Virus record (IMG/VR): IMGVR_UViG_3300033997_000126
Span: 1-49,883 of that record
Length of the DNA: 49,883 bases
Strand: one strand, 5' to 3'
Origin: a virus
Part shown: positions 6,664 through 14,762 of the stretch, piece by piece
How the letters are laid out: the number at the start of each line of letters is the position of its first letter
Numbering within the stretch: position 1 is the first letter of the stretch
Notes under the pieces: model-generated
The model's database searches: none
What the model saw: the letters and a program-made list of their open reading frames with translations, nothing else
Told to the model about the DNA's origin: nothing
Translations under genes and position numbers: made by a program

Positions 6664-7268
6664 AGAACCTCCGTGAAGCCGCCGATCCCTCGCTTGAACG
6701 GCACGCGCAGGGATGGGCCGATTTTCATGGTTGGGAAGGCGACCAGGGCGCAGCCGAAGTTGGCGCCGTTCTTCCTGGTCACGCCGTCCCGTTCGTAAAA
6801 CTGGTACCTGCCGTCCGGCTCGTAGACGATCACGTCGTCGGCCAGCAGTCGGCGCCACCATCCCGACAGCGGCTCGTATGGCAGCAGCATCATGCCAGGA
6901 TGGCCCATGCGCTGATTCCTGCGAGCGTGCCGGATGAATTCTGGCTTGAGGTCGAATGGTGGGTTGCACCACCAGTGATCCGGCCAAAACAGGTTGAGAG
7001 AGTCGAGGCCAGCACAGACGACCCCGAGTTGCTCGGCCATCTTCATCTGCTCGCGGATCTTGCTGGTGGTCCGGTAGTCGAGCAGCTGGTCCAGCATCTC
7101 AGGGCGCGCGAAGTAGCTGGTGCACTTGGCCGTCAGCGGCTCGGCGGCGACATCGCACTCGAACGAGCGGCCGTAGAGCACCTTGGCGTCGGCGAAGGCT
7201 TCCCATGTGGTCGCCCAGAAGTTCTTGTCCGAGGCCGGGGTGCCGCTGTCGATCAGGATTGCCATCAC
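6660..7268 (-). CDS. Phage DNA N6-adenine methyltransferase (Dam family)
   Basis: 202 residues of the phage Dam type (PF05869-like). The catalytic motif is WWCNPPFD (an NPPF form of DPPY) near residue 100, preceded by FWATTWEAFADAKVLYGRSFECDVAA, which is typical of this family. It would methylate adenine with S-adenosylmethionine to protect phage DNA or mark it for regulation. The recognition sequence cannot be read from the gene. The start overlaps the upstream stop by ATGA. It is one of three DNA methyltransferase genes here. Confidence 0.88.
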   Translation of the reverse strand: MMAILIDSGTPASDKNFWATTWEAFADAKVLYGRSFECDVAAEPLTAKCTSYFARPEMLDQLLDYRTTSKIREQMKMAEQLGVVCAGLDSLNLFWPDHWWCNPPFDLKPEFIRHARRNQRMGHPGMMLLPYEPLSGWWRRLLADDVIVYEPDGRYQFYERDGVTRKNGANFGCALVAFPTMKIGPSLRVPFKRGIGGFTEVL

Positions 7269-7780
7269 GCACCCCCTTCCGGCTTAGGCGCGACGGCGAG
7301 CCGATACAGCTTATTGATGCCATCAGGCCAGTCGGAGAAGTCAGCCTGCTCATCCGGTGAGAAGAATTCAGACTTGCAGTTGAGCCACCATTTGCTGGAT
7401 ACCTCAATCTCACCGATGTAAATCAGCCGCTGACCTTCCGGCACCAAAGGCGCAGGCAGCTTTCCTGCAAGCACATGGTTGATACACTTGAGCAGCTCTC
7501 TGAACTCCTCGGCGCCTTCCGCTGTCCTCTGTATCCCCATCTGGTATTCAACCGAGCGCCGAGCGTCGCTCAGCAGGTTAGCCAAGGCGCCGATGTGATA
7601 GGTCGCGTCGATCATCTGGATGGTGAGCTGGTCACGCTGTTCTTGCATCCGCGCGCAGGCGTCGAGCGCTGTTTGCAGGCGGTCCTGCATACTCACCAGC
7701 TCATCGGCCAGCTGATGCGGACCCTTCGTCTCGAGCAGCTCCAGAACGCGGTCTGCTGCCCCTTTCCGGTTATCGGTCAT
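7265..7780 (-). CDS. Hypothetical phage protein with coiled coil
   Basis: 171 residues. Residues 15-75 are helical and likely coiled coil (ELVSMQDRLQTALDACARMQ). The C-terminal part contains LIYIGEIEVSSKWWLNCKSEF. No family with known function was recognised. It is coupled to the 23-codon gene upstream and the Dam-type gene downstream by stop/start overlaps. Confidence 0.6.
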   Translation of the reverse strand: MTDNRKGAADRVLELLETKGPHQLADELVSMQDRLQTALDACARMQEQRDQLTIQMIDATYHIGALANLLSDARRSVEYQMGIQRTAEGAEEFRELLKCINHVLAGKLPAPLVPEGQRLIYIGEIEVSSKWWLNCKSEFFSPDEQADFSDWPDGINKLYRLAVAPKPEGGA

Positions 7781-7848
7781 GCGACCCCCTTTCCACTCAA
7801 CATGCTGGCCACCATGGCCAGCGCAATTACAGATCCCCAGAACAGCAT
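7777..7848 (-). CDS. 23-residue membrane microprotein
   Basis: A 23-codon reading frame (MLFWGSVIALAMVASMLSGK then GVA) that is almost entirely one hydrophobic segment. AAGGGG lies 5 bases before its ATG, and its TGA overlaps the ATG of the next gene (ATGA), so it looks translated and coupled. It lies in the only gap between the clamp-like gene and the 171-residue gene. Function unknown; it may be a leader for the downstream gene. Confidence 0.55.
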   Translation of the reverse strand: MLFWGSVIALAMVASMLSGKGVA

Positions 7849-7857
7849 GGTGTCCCC

Positions 7858-8505
7858 TTAGTCCAGACGAACCGGCATGATGATGGCTTTGGCGCCCTGG
7901 TATTCGCAGCTCTTCAGTTCGATTTCGATGCTGTTAGTTGGCCCGCGCAGGTTGATTGCGCACTGGGCAAATTTGGAGCCCAGTTCCTTGCACGCCTTGG
8001 CGACGCGATCGGCGTAAGTAAAGTCAAGGCCGATGCGTTCGGTCGGAACCAGATCGCCTTTCGGCACGACTCGTTGCCAGTCAGGGAACCGGCCATCAAC
8101 CTTTGCAAAGAACACATTTTGAGGGTGACCATCCTTGTCGAGAACAGCCATCGGCTCAGGATCTTTCCAATCACAGCTCGCAGCATGGAGGCGCGGGTCA
8201 ACCACCCTGATCCGCAGGGGCTTCGGCCCCACACTGCGGATCACGCCGACCTTGCTTTCCTCGTCGTATAGCAGTTCAAGATTGAATGCCTTGGGCGGGA
8301 TCTTGCCCTTCACGGCGATAATTAACGGCTCTTCAGGCCTGCGATCTGACTCGTAGGGCGACACGAACATGCTGTGGCCGTCGGTAGCGACGATGTGGTC
8401 TTGCGTGATGTAAATGCCGTTCAGGTAGTAGCGAACATCCCACTTTGCCTGAAACAGCATGGCCGCCTTAACGAGCGCAGCCGGTATGGTTGCTATGTGC
8501 TTCAC
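7858..8505 (-). CDS. Two-domain DnaN-like sliding clamp
   Basis: About 215 residues. It matches E. coli beta clamp domains II-III: DVRYYLNG (residues 23-30), VATDGHSMFV (39-48; E. coli VATDGHRLAV), KVDGRFPDWQRVVPK (135-149; E. coli FPDYRRVLPK) and the C-terminal IIMPVRL (208-214; E. coli VVMPMRL). Domain I is absent: the protein is 215 rather than 366 residues. The GTG at 8505 with GGAAAGGA upstream is preferred; an ATG at 8544 has no ribosome site. A two-domain subunit could make a six-domain ring only as a trimer, as PCNA does. Otherwise it may dock onto or interfere with the host clamp or clamp-binding proteins. Confidence 0.85.
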   Translation of the reverse strand: MKHIATIPAALVKAAMLFQAKWDVRYYLNGIYITQDHIVATDGHSMFVSPYESDRRPEEPLIIAVKGKIPPKAFNLELLYDEESKVGVIRSVGPKPLRIRVVDPRLHAASCDWKDPEPMAVLDKDGHPQNVFFAKVDGRFPDWQRVVPKGDLVPTERIGLDFTYADRVAKACKELGSKFAQCAINLRGPTNSIEIELKSCEYQGAKAIIMPVRLD

Positions 8506-8546
8506 AGTCCTTTCCTCGGTGGAGGCGCCCAGCTGGACGCCCATGG

Positions 8547-8762
8547 TTATTGGGCGGCTGGCTCGGCGGCCTTTGCCTCTTTTTCTTTCAGCTGCTCGTG
8601 CGCAGCGTTCAGCGAGTTGAGCAGCTTCTCGCGGCGCTCAGTGGGCATAGAGCGGAACATCATCTCGGTAACGCCGGCCATGCTGCAGCTGGTCTGGCAG
8701 CGATAGCCTTCTGTCCAGTAGGTCACGTTTGCAGACCAGGGCGCCTTCTTGTTGCTTGCCAT
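8547..8762 (-). CDS. Small hypothetical protein (71 aa)
   Basis: 71 residues (MASNKKAPWSANVTYWTEGY...). Contains CQTSC and a helical C-terminus with ERREKLLNSLNAAHEQLKEK. The ATG has AAGGAAAGGA upstream; an in-frame ATG at 8840 would overlap the promoter and operator and is less likely. First gene after the promoter at 8822. Function unknown. Confidence 0.55.
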   Translation of the reverse strand: MASNKKAPWSANVTYWTEGYRCQTSCSMAGVTEMMFRSMPTERREKLLNSLNAAHEQLKEKEAKAAEPAAQ

Positions 8763-8821
8763 ATCCTTTCCTTCTTGTGTGGGTGCCGGAGGTACCGCCC
8801 CGGCTTCGGTCTTGTTCAAGT

Positions 8822-8850
8822 ATTGTATTTGCAGATGCAAACAGCTAGAT
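8822..8850 (-). promoter_or_regulatory. Secondary leftward promoter with TTTGCA-N2-TGCAAA operator
   Basis: On the minus strand a -10 TACAAT (plus 8827-8822) is immediately preceded by the palindrome TTTGCA-TC-TGCAAA (8841-8828), which fills most of the spacer. The -35 is poor (around ATCTAG), suggesting activator dependence or low basal activity. The same palindrome occurs at 10456-10469 and 19397-19410. It would drive the 71-residue gene and the clamp-like gene. Confidence 0.55.
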
Positions 8851-8889
8851 GGTTATAGCTTTCGTTTTGCCGCTATCGTTCGGTGAAAC

Positions 8890-9171
8890 CTATCGTTCGG
8901 CCTCAGCCATCTTCTTCGCGCGCCAGATCGCCAGCATCGTTGCCTCTAGGCGCTTAACTGCTGCCTCGCCGCGGCGCTGGAGGATGCCGCCCTTCATCTC
9001 GCCGGTGCGGTCATCACGCTTGCCGTGCAGGTAGTTGCGACGCAGTGCCAGTGTCGGCAGATCGAGGATGAAGCGGGCCTCGCACTCGTGCCGCCACTCC
9101 TCGCTGTCACTCAGCACCTGGCTACCATCGAGCAGCGTGACAAGCGCCGGCTTCCAGGTGCAGGCGTTCAC
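8890..9171 (-). CDS. DUF7696-like hypothetical phage protein
   Basis: 93 residues, GTG start overlapping the previous stop. The pattern CEARFILDLPTLALRRNYL ... RGEAAVKRLEATMLAIW is that of a small family common in phages and prophages of gammaproteobacteria (DUF7696 as far as I can tell by eye). Function unknown. It ends just before the 8822 promoter region. Confidence 0.6.
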   Translation of the reverse strand: MNACTWKPALVTLLDGSQVLSDSEEWRHECEARFILDLPTLALRRNYLHGKRDDRTGEMKGGILQRRGEAAVKRLEATMLAIWRAKKMAEAER

Positions 9172-9344
9172 TTAGGAGCCACCTTGGCCTTCAGCAGCTC
9201 GAGGGCATCCTTCGGGATGTGCCGGCCGCCGTTGCTTCGCCAGAAGCGCACGGTGGTGGCCTCGCGACCGAGCATCTCGGCGACTTGCGCAGCCGTCAGC
9301 TTGTGGTCGTCCATCAGCTTGATCAGTTCCTCTCTACGGCTCAT
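9168..9344 (-). CDS. Small helix-turn-helix protein
   Basis: 58 residues (MSRREELIKLMDDHKLTAAQ...), with a compact helix-turn-helix: LTAAQVAEMLGREATTVRFW then RSNGGRHIP. It resembles YdaS/Cro-sized regulators. The ATG overlaps the HNH gene stop by ATGA. It could be the protein acting at one of the phage's palindromic operators, but nothing links it to a specific site. Confidence 0.65.
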   Translation of the reverse strand: MSRREELIKLMDDHKLTAAQVAEMLGREATTVRFWRSNGGRHIPKDALELLKAKVAPK

Positions 9345-9859
9345 GCAGCCCCCTCGGTAGTTTTGTTGTTGTCGTTGGCCGGCTGGTACAGCACGGCGTC
9401 GCCCCGCAGGGTGTTTTCGCGGATGGTGACGGCCTCGAGGTGTTCCGGGTTGCAGCACGCTCGGTTCTTGCAGAGGTGATCGACCACCAGCCCATCCTCG
9501 ATAGGCCCATGGAACAGCTCATAGGTGACGCGGTGGGCCATCAGGCGCTTTCCTTCGATCCACACCCGGCCATAGCCGTTCCGGTTGATCTCGCCCTCCC
9601 ACACCCAGCATCCGGTCGCCGCGCACACCTGAATGCGCTTGGCGGCCTTCTCGGGCAGCTGGTGGACGGCTGGCTTGCCGGCACGCTTGCGCGGGCCCTT
9701 GGCGTTCCAGAAGGCGTCCTTGCAGTTGCCGGCGCCGTGGTTGCTGCAGAAGGCTTGCTGGTGGCTGGCCTTCACGAACTCCGCCTGGCAGTGCGGGCAG
9801 TTCACGCGTTGGCCAGTCTTGGCGGCCTTGGCCACTTCGTACAGGGTGGAGTTGTTCAT
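9341..9859 (-). CDS. HNH endonuclease
   Basis: 172 residues. The N-terminal part has a possible zinc site (NCPHCQAEF ... FCSNHGAGNC). The HNH core reads GCWVWEGEINRNGYGRV ... AHRVTYELF ... VVDHLCKNRACCNPEHLEAV, with the DHLC and NPEHL elements typical of HNH_3 homing-type nucleases. It is probably a free-standing mobile endonuclease, or a DNA-cleaving protein recruited by the phage. It is coupled by overlap to the genes on both sides. Confidence 0.85.
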   Translation of the reverse strand: MNNSTLYEVAKAAKTGQRVNCPHCQAEFVKASHQQAFCSNHGAGNCKDAFWNAKGPRKRAGKPAVHQLPEKAAKRIQVCAATGCWVWEGEINRNGYGRVWIEGKRLMAHRVTYELFHGPIEDGLVVDHLCKNRACCNPEHLEAVTIRENTLRGDAVLYQPANDNNKTTEGAA

Positions 9860-10221
9860 GCTGCCACCACCATCAGTTCGGCCGGCACCCACACCTCGTC
9901 GCCGGACTTGGATTCCACCAGCGCCCGGCACAGGGCGATCAGGGCGGTGTCGCCGCGCACGTCGTCGGTGCTCAGGTCGATGGCCGCAGACCACTCCTTG
10001 CGCTCGCCGATGGGGCCGGAGAGCCAGATGTTGTACTTGTCGATGAGCGGGCCGCCGTGCGCCCAGTCGGTGGAGAACGGCGGGAGCGGCGCATTCGTTT
10101 TCCCATCAAGCACCCAGAACCCGCCTTTGTGCGGGTAGGGTCTCAGGCCATCTGCCTCCGCCACCGCCCAGTCCAACGCGGCACCAGTCAGCTCGGAGGT
10201 CTTCACCTTAATTCTGGCCAT
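9856..10221 (-). CDS. DUF2591 (NinX-like) protein
   Basis: 121 residues. The opening VKTSELTGAALDWAVAEADG and the later WSPSTDWAHGGPLI-type segment (here FSTDWAHGGPLIDKY) are diagnostic of the DUF2591 family common in temperate phages. The ending SKSGDEVWVPAELM also fits. Its biochemical role is not known. It overlaps the small membrane-protein gene upstream by 14 bases. Confidence 0.8.
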   Translation of the reverse strand: MARIKVKTSELTGAALDWAVAEADGLRPYPHKGGFWVLDGKTNAPLPPFSTDWAHGGPLIDKYNIWLSGPIGERKEWSAAIDLSTDDVRGDTALIALCRALVESKSGDEVWVPAELMVVAA

Positions 10222-10435
10222 CACACACCTCCGCCGCGTTGCCGTTGTAGTCGGGCCAGCCGCGCTCGCCGTTGCTGTCCTTGTTGATCTGCACCATCGA
10301 GCAGTAGTGACTCTGCTGCTGGGTGAGCTCGTCGCCCATGATGTGGTCGAGGGCGACATAAACTGCTGTGCAGCCGACGCCGCACAAGAACGCGAGCATC
10401 AGCTGGCCAGCTCCTTTCAGTATTTTGGCGACCAT
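10208..10435 (-). CDS. Small membrane-anchored protein
   Basis: 75 residues from an ATG with GGGAGG five bases upstream. An N-terminal hydrophobic segment (GQLMLAFLCGVGCTAVYVAL) is followed by a soluble 45-residue part with three Cys. The segment contains LCGVGC, so a lipoprotein is possible, but a simple membrane anchor is more likely. It is the first gene after the promoter with operator at 10452-10480. Confidence 0.55.
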   Translation of the reverse strand: MVAKILKGAGQLMLAFLCGVGCTAVYVALDHIMGDELTQQQSHYCSMVQINKDSNGERGWPDYNGNAAEVCDGQN

Positions 10436-10451
10436 GCGGCCTCCCTTGTTG

Positions 10452-10480
10452 GTTGTTTGCATGTGCAAATGATTGACCAA
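10452..10480 (-). promoter_or_regulatory. Leftward promoter with TTTGCA-N2-TGCAAA operator
   Basis: The perfect palindrome TTTGCA-TG-TGCAAA lies at 10456-10469. On the minus strand a possible -35 TTGGTC (10480-10475) and a weak -10 AACAAC (10457-10452) are 17 bp apart with the palindrome in the spacer. A GGGAGG ribosome site and ATG follow at 10435. The operator is clear from symmetry; the promoter is weaker evidence. Confidence 0.5.
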
Positions 10481-10516
10481 GGAGAGACAGAGCGCCAATC
10501 GGTTAAACCGATGGAT

Positions 10517-10741
10517 TCAGCCAGTTCGTGAGTATTGGCTTGTGCTTGAGACAGTGCGTGCGGCTTCCCACTTCTCCACCTCGGCGAGCGGGTAGAGCAC
10601 GCGCCCTCCGATCTTGGTGTAGCGCGGGCCGACTGATAGGCACCGCCAATTAGCCAGGGTGCGCACGCTGATCTCGCCTCGGAACCGCGCCGACAGCTCA
10701 TCTGGCGTGAGGTACTGCGGTTGGTTGTCATTTGCATACAT
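10517..10741 (-). CDS. Excisionase-like DNA-binding protein (HTH_17)
   Basis: 74 residues. LTPDELSARFRGEISVRTLA followed by NWRCLSVGPRYTKIGGRVLYPLAEVEKW is the MerR/excisionase-type winged helix (HTH_17, AlpA-like). Such proteins direct excision by bending the attachment site or act as regulators. It is far from int but is the only excisionase-like protein in the window, so it is the best Xis candidate. The ATG has GAGGGA upstream. Confidence 0.75.
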   Translation of the reverse strand: MYANDNQPQYLTPDELSARFRGEISVRTLANWRCLSVGPRYTKIGGRVLYPLAEVEKWEAARTVSSTSQYSRTG

Positions 10742-10788
10742 TGGTCCCTCATAAAGTTGGGCCGGCGTCCGTGCCGGCCTGGGTTAAG

Positions 10789-11100
10789 TCAGCGCGGTGC
10801 CAGCTTGCTCTTGCCGGGAGCATCGCCCGGGCCATTGCCTTGCAGGGTGGCCTTGCTCGAAGAGAGATCTTCAAGCCCGGTGCGCTCGCTGCTGAATTCG
10901 AGCCGCTGCCAGTCGAGGTACTCGGCGTTCTTGATCTGACCATCGGTAGACTTGGGCGCGATACCGTACTGCGTGCAGCCGGTCAGGTACTCGACACGGC
11001 TGATGGCCACGCCTTCGAAGCCGGTGATCCGGTCGCGCACAGCGGCGCCGAGCGGTATCTCGAATTGGGATTCAGGTTTGAACCATTCTTTGTTTTCCAT
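10789..11100 (-). CDS. Conserved phage protein with small barrel domain
   Basis: 103 residues from an ATG with AAGAGG upstream. LGAAVRDRITGFEGVAISRV followed by EYLTGCTQYGIAPKS is a widespread phage pattern, usually annotated hypothetical, that looks like a small SH3-like beta barrel. The C-terminal 30 residues are low complexity. A GCCGGC hairpin separates it from the excisionase-like gene downstream. Function unknown. Confidence 0.6.
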   Translation of the reverse strand: MENKEWFKPESQFEIPLGAAVRDRITGFEGVAISRVEYLTGCTQYGIAPKSTDGQIKNAEYLDWQRLEFSSERTGLEDLSSSKATLQGNGPGDAPGKSKLAPR

Positions 11101-11149
11101 GGGTGTTGCCTCTTGGTTATTGGGCCGGCGGCTGCCGGCCATGGTTGAA

Positions 11150-11668
11150 TTATCTGCCGAGCACCTGCTTCATCATCGCGTAGGTCTTCTGGGCGCTGTT
11201 GCCATTGCACCAGTCCAGCCCGACCTCCTCGAGGAAGCACGCGGTGATCTCTTCCCATCTTTCGGCCAGAGCTGCCCAGGCGATGCTGTGCACTGCCATC
11301 TCGCTCATGCGCGGCTTCCACTCGGGGATCAGGTCGAGCAGCAGCAGGCAGCGATTCAGGTCGTCAGGGTCGTATGGGTGGCTGTATTCACCCTCCGTCG
11401 GCGTGCCGGTCATGTGCAACCAGATCGCCTTGGAGGATGACCCGACACGTCCGTTGACGATCCAGTTTGCCACGCGCTGGTTGAGCGGCTGGTCCTGACG
11501 AATGCCGGTGTCGTAGCCGAGCGGGCAGCCTGCCTTCTCAAGGGCGTCGACGCAGGCCTGTTCAAACCCCGCTTCGCTGACCTTGCCGTGCATGCGGTCG
11601 TTGAGCACAGGGAGCATGGCGTCGAGCTGGCGCTGGTTGAGGATGTGACCTCTGAGTTCTAAGCTCAT
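11150..11668 (-). CDS. Hypothetical phage protein (172 aa)
   Basis: 172 residues. The centre reads VNGRVGSSSKAIWLHMTGTP ... YSHPYDPDDLNRCLLLLDLIP, a pattern I associate with conserved phage proteins of unknown role. The C-terminal half is helical (MAVHSIAWAALAERWEEIT). No catalytic motif seen. The start overlaps the upstream stop (ATGA). Confidence 0.55.
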   Translation of the reverse strand: MSLELRGHILNQRQLDAMLPVLNDRMHGKVSEAGFEQACVDALEKAGCPLGYDTGIRQDQPLNQRVANWIVNGRVGSSSKAIWLHMTGTPTEGEYSHPYDPDDLNRCLLLLDLIPEWKPRMSEMAVHSIAWAALAERWEEITACFLEEVGLDWCNGNSAQKTYAMMKQVLGR

Positions 11669-11946
11669 TCCGCACCCCCTTCTGCCGGGCCGTACTTCTC
11701 TCCGCAGTACGGGCAGTGGCTGGCGAAAAGCTTGAACTTGTTGGTGACCTTCTTCAGCCCACCAGCCTTCTTAGGGGCCTGATAGCGGACGGTGATTTCG
11801 TTTGCGGATCGGTGCGTCACGCCGTTGCCGATCAAGCCGAACACATAGCCACCGAAGTCGACACTGATGTCGACAGCGCCTGCTGGTGCCTTGGAGCGAG
11901 CTTGCTCCACCAGCTTCTCTTTGATTGCTTCATAGCAGTTGCACAT
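11665..11946 (-). CDS. Small Cys-motif hypothetical protein
   Basis: 93 residues. Begins MCNCYEAIKEKLVEQ and ends with a CPYCG zinc-ribbon-like motif; two more Cys at the N-terminus could complete a metal site. The middle is beta-rich (VDISVDFGGYVFGLIGNGV). Preceded by a hairpin and the CCCAATAAGAGGG leader described in the findings. Function unknown. Confidence 0.55.
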   Translation of the reverse strand: MCNCYEAIKEKLVEQARSKAPAGAVDISVDFGGYVFGLIGNGVTHRSANEITVRYQAPKKAGGLKKVTNKFKLFASHCPYCGEKYGPAEGGAE

Positions 11947-11959
11947 GGGGTGTTCCCTC

Positions 11960-13618
11960 TTATTGGGCGCTCAGCGGCGCCAGGATTGAATCGCCGAGCC
12001 AGTACGAGGCACCGAGGCCGGCTTTCGCCAGGTCCGGCACGTCGGTCGGCACGTTCATGGTCATGCAAACCAGGGCACGCAGCCCGGAGGCCTTGAGCAT
12101 CTTGAACAGCCCGTTGCGGCCGGCGCGGTCGAGGATGTCGGCAGCGTCGACGATCACCGCGTCAGACCCGTCGAGGTCGGCCAGGGCCACCTGCAGCGCA
12201 GTGCGGGCCCGGTACTTCTCGGACTCGGACAGCAGGATGTAGGGGCGATCGCCCAGGGTGACCGACAGCTCGGCGTCGATCTTCACCACCGGCCAGCCAG
12301 CGGCAGCCGAGAGGCGCTCGAGCGCGGCATTGAACTTCGACATCTTCTCGCTCAGCACCTGCTGGCGCACGCCGTCCGGGGCCAGCGCGTCGATCACCTT
12401 CTGGTTCTGGTGGATCTGCTGGTGGTAGTTGCCGGCGGAGATCTCGGCGCGGAACGCCACAAGGTCGGCCTCGGCCTCGGCGAGCTCGTCGCGCAGCTGC
12501 TGGATCTGCTCGGAGGTGAATTCGCCGGCCTGGATCTCGGTAAGCTGGCGAGCAGCGTTCTCGGCATCCTTGATGGCGTGTTCCAGCTGAGCGCACAGCC
12601 GCTGGGTATCGCCGACCAGACCCTGTGCCTGGGCCAGCTCTGCCCCCTTCTGCTGCACTGCGTCGGCACGAGCCTGGTTCTCCTCGGCGGAGATGCCGCT
12701 GGTGGGTGCCTTCACCACCGTGCGGCTGACCACCACCAGGTGCCCCTTGCAGTGCGGGCACTCGGCCAGGGTCTCTGCCACCTCGGGGTGCGGCAGGGCG
12801 GCGAGCTGGGTTTCGATCTCGGTCTGGGCGTCGCGGTGGGCAGTGAGTTGATCCACGGCCTGCGAGTGCTGGCGCTTGGCCTCGTCAAGACCGGCAGCGC
12901 GCTGCTGCAGCTGGGCGACGAGCGCGGCGTCGGCCGCCTGGTTGGCTATCGCCGCCTCGATCCTGGCTTGCCGGGCGTTCACGTCGTCGGTCAGGGTCTT
13001 CTCGGAGAGGTCGTCCCGCTCGTCATCCTGCAGGCGAGGGTGGCACCACCCGTCTGCTTTGGCGCTCCCGTACTTCTCGCCGGCCACGTGCTCCCACGCG
13101 CCCTTGAGTTTCGCCCCGCGCTCCTGGGCGCGCTTGTGGGCGCTGTCCCAGCCGTCCGCCTGGATGGCTGCCCACACCTGTTTCAGGATCTCCTCGCCCA
13201 CGCCGGGCAGGGCCTGCTGCAGGTGCTCGAGCGTCGGCAGCGCCTCGATCGCGGTGATCAGGATCGCCGCCGCGTCCTTCGGCTTCATGTCGACCAGGCT
13301 GACCAGCCCGCAGGCGATCTCGGAGGCGAACGGCGGCTGACCGTCCTCGCTCGTGCTGGCGCCTGGCCAGTTGGCTGTCACGGAGCCGGCGTCGTCACCG
13401 ACGGTACACTTGCCGCGCTTGGCACCGTCACGCAGCAGCTTGCCGGCGGCGTTCTTGGCGATGCCCGCGATGGGCGCCGGGTTCTTGGTGAGCGCAGCGG
13501 CAACCGCCTGCGCCACGGAGGACTTGCCCGCGCCGTTCATCCCTGCGACCAGAGCAATAGGTGCCATCGTCAGCGCCGCATCAGAGACGCCGCGATAGTT
13601 CTTGATTTCGATTTTCAT
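11960..13618 (-). CDS. SbcC/RecF-like ATPase
   Basis: 552 residues. Walker A GMNGAGKSS at 26-34 follows an N-terminal KIEIKNYRG strand, as in SbcC, RecF and SMC proteins. The middle is a long coiled coil with ECPHC near residue 290, a zinc-hook-like CxxC. The C-terminus has LSESEKYRART (signature-like) and the Walker B strand VIVDAADIL, where the usual Glu after Asp is Ala. It ends the recombination set (exonuclease, annealing-type protein, ATPase) and may load or regulate the exonuclease, or counter host nucleases. It is much shorter than SbcC. Confidence 0.85.
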   Translation of the reverse strand: MKIEIKNYRGVSDAALTMAPIALVAGMNGAGKSSVAQAVAAALTKNPAPIAGIAKNAAGKLLRDGAKRGKCTVGDDAGSVTANWPGASTSEDGQPPFASEIACGLVSLVDMKPKDAAAILITAIEALPTLEHLQQALPGVGEEILKQVWAAIQADGWDSAHKRAQERGAKLKGAWEHVAGEKYGSAKADGWCHPRLQDDERDDLSEKTLTDDVNARQARIEAAIANQAADAALVAQLQQRAAGLDEAKRQHSQAVDQLTAHRDAQTEIETQLAALPHPEVAETLAECPHCKGHLVVVSRTVVKAPTSGISAEENQARADAVQQKGAELAQAQGLVGDTQRLCAQLEHAIKDAENAARQLTEIQAGEFTSEQIQQLRDELAEAEADLVAFRAEISAGNYHQQIHQNQKVIDALAPDGVRQQVLSEKMSKFNAALERLSAAAGWPVVKIDAELSVTLGDRPYILLSESEKYRARTALQVALADLDGSDAVIVDAADILDRAGRNGLFKMLKASGLRALVCMTMNVPTDVPDLAKAGLGASYWLGDSILAPLSAQ

Positions 13619-13657
13619 GGGTTCTCCAGAGGGGCGGTCATGCCGCCCCGCGGTTGG

Positions 13658-14761
13658 TTAGAAGAGGTCGCCGCCTTGGTCAGCCGGCTGGGTGGTCTGG
13701 GTCTTCGTTTCGGTTTGCTGGGGCTCCTCGGTCACTTCCGGCGCTGCCGCCTCGGCTGCAGGAGCGCGACGCTGACGTCGGCCAGCAGCTGGCTTCGGAT
13801 CCGGCTTCGGATCCGGCTTCGGCTGCTCATCAGTGACTTGCTCGACAGGGGATCCGCCGGCACCTGCATTTTGAGCCGCCGCGAGTGAGTTGAGCGCAGC
13901 TACCGCACCAGATGGATTGTTGTCGTTGGCTGCCTGACGATTGAGGTCGTCCAGCACCTTGCTGCCGATCGCCGCTGCATCAGAGGATGGCTCGAAGTAA
14001 TCTGACGGCTTCGCTCCTTCCTTGAGGGCGTTGAAAACGCCTGTCAGCTCGACCAGCTCATCAAGCAGTGTGTCTGCCAGGCCGTGGCCAAGGTATCGCT
14101 CCAGATGCTCGGTGGTGACGCCGTACTTGGCGAATGCCTGGGTCATCTTCCGCACCCGCGCCTCGATGGGCTCATCGTTCAGCCCGGCGATGGTGTTTTT
14201 GCAGGCGACGATTGCCTCCTCGACCAACCACTTCGGCATCAGTGCCAAGATCCGTCCACGCATCTGCTTGCTGGCCACGTTGGCGATCTTATTGTCGATG
14301 TCAGCCTGGTCCCGGCATGCCTTCGGCCCTTGCTTCGTGTCGATCACGTGCATGACGGTGATCTGACGGCGCGAGTAGTTGTTCTTCTCCTTGTCCCATG
14401 CGTAGACTTCGACCTCGGACTTGCCGGAGCTGCGAGACAGCTCACGATGGCCGTACTCGACGTTGCCGTAACAGCGGGCTACTTCTTCTGCGAAGCGGAT
14501 CGACGGGCCGGTGCCGCGATTCGGCACGGAGTAGAAAGCAGCCTCTGCAAACGCCTTAGACTTGCAGGCGCTCATCAGCTCGGCATAGGCGGCGTTAAGG
14601 TCACGTGGAAACCGCTTGGCCAGGATAAGTTGGCCTTGGGCCTCGGCGATGGCTCGTTCCTGCTCGATTGCCACTGCGCCAGCGTTGGCACCTTGCGGAA
14701 GGTTTGGACGGAGGAACGGAGTTATCTGTTCCTGGTGCACCTGCATTTGATTGTCGGTCAT
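13658..14761 (-). CDS. Putative recombination (ssDNA-annealing type) protein
   Basis: 367 residues. The folded part is residues 30-260: RFPRDLNAAYAELMSACKSK, GTGPSIRFAEEVARCYGN, YSRRQITVMHVIDTKQGPKA and SKQMRGRILALMPKWLVEEA. The C-terminal 100 residues are disordered, with PKPDPKPDPKP repeats and a QGGDLF tip. The position beside a RecE-like exonuclease and the fold pattern suggest the role of a RecT/Red-beta type annealing protein, but I do not see a clear RecT signature. The acidic and aromatic tip could bind SSB or clamp partners. Its start lies two bases after the exonuclease stop. Confidence 0.6.
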   Translation of the reverse strand: MTDNQMQVHQEQITPFLRPNLPQGANAGAVAIEQERAIAEAQGQLILAKRFPRDLNAAYAELMSACKSKAFAEAAFYSVPNRGTGPSIRFAEEVARCYGNVEYGHRELSRSSGKSEVEVYAWDKEKNNYSRRQITVMHVIDTKQGPKACRDQADIDNKIANVASKQMRGRILALMPKWLVEEAIVACKNTIAGLNDEPIEARVRKMTQAFAKYGVTTEHLERYLGHGLADTLLDELVELTGVFNALKEGAKPSDYFEPSSDAAAIGSKVLDDLNRQAANDNNPSGAVAALNSLAAAQNAGAGGSPVEQVTDEQPKPDPKPDPKPAAGRRQRRAPAAEAAAPEVTEEPQQTETKTQTTQPADQGGDLF

Positions 14762-14762
14762 A

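Noticed and set aside
9341-9859. Interpretation of the HNH gene as the cos-cleaving partner of terminase
   Set aside because: Some phages carry HNH genes beside terminase, but this one is in the early operon, 20 kb away and on the other strand.
10759-10779. GGCCGGC hairpin as an intrinsic terminator
   Set aside because: Good stem but no T run on the minus strand. Treated as part of the recurrent leader or spacer hairpins.
12410-13888. 492-residue open frame opposite the SbcC-like ATPase
   Set aside because: It is a mirror of a well-supported gene in GC-rich DNA, is low-complexity (Leu, Gly, Ala, Val) and has no motif or ribosome site.
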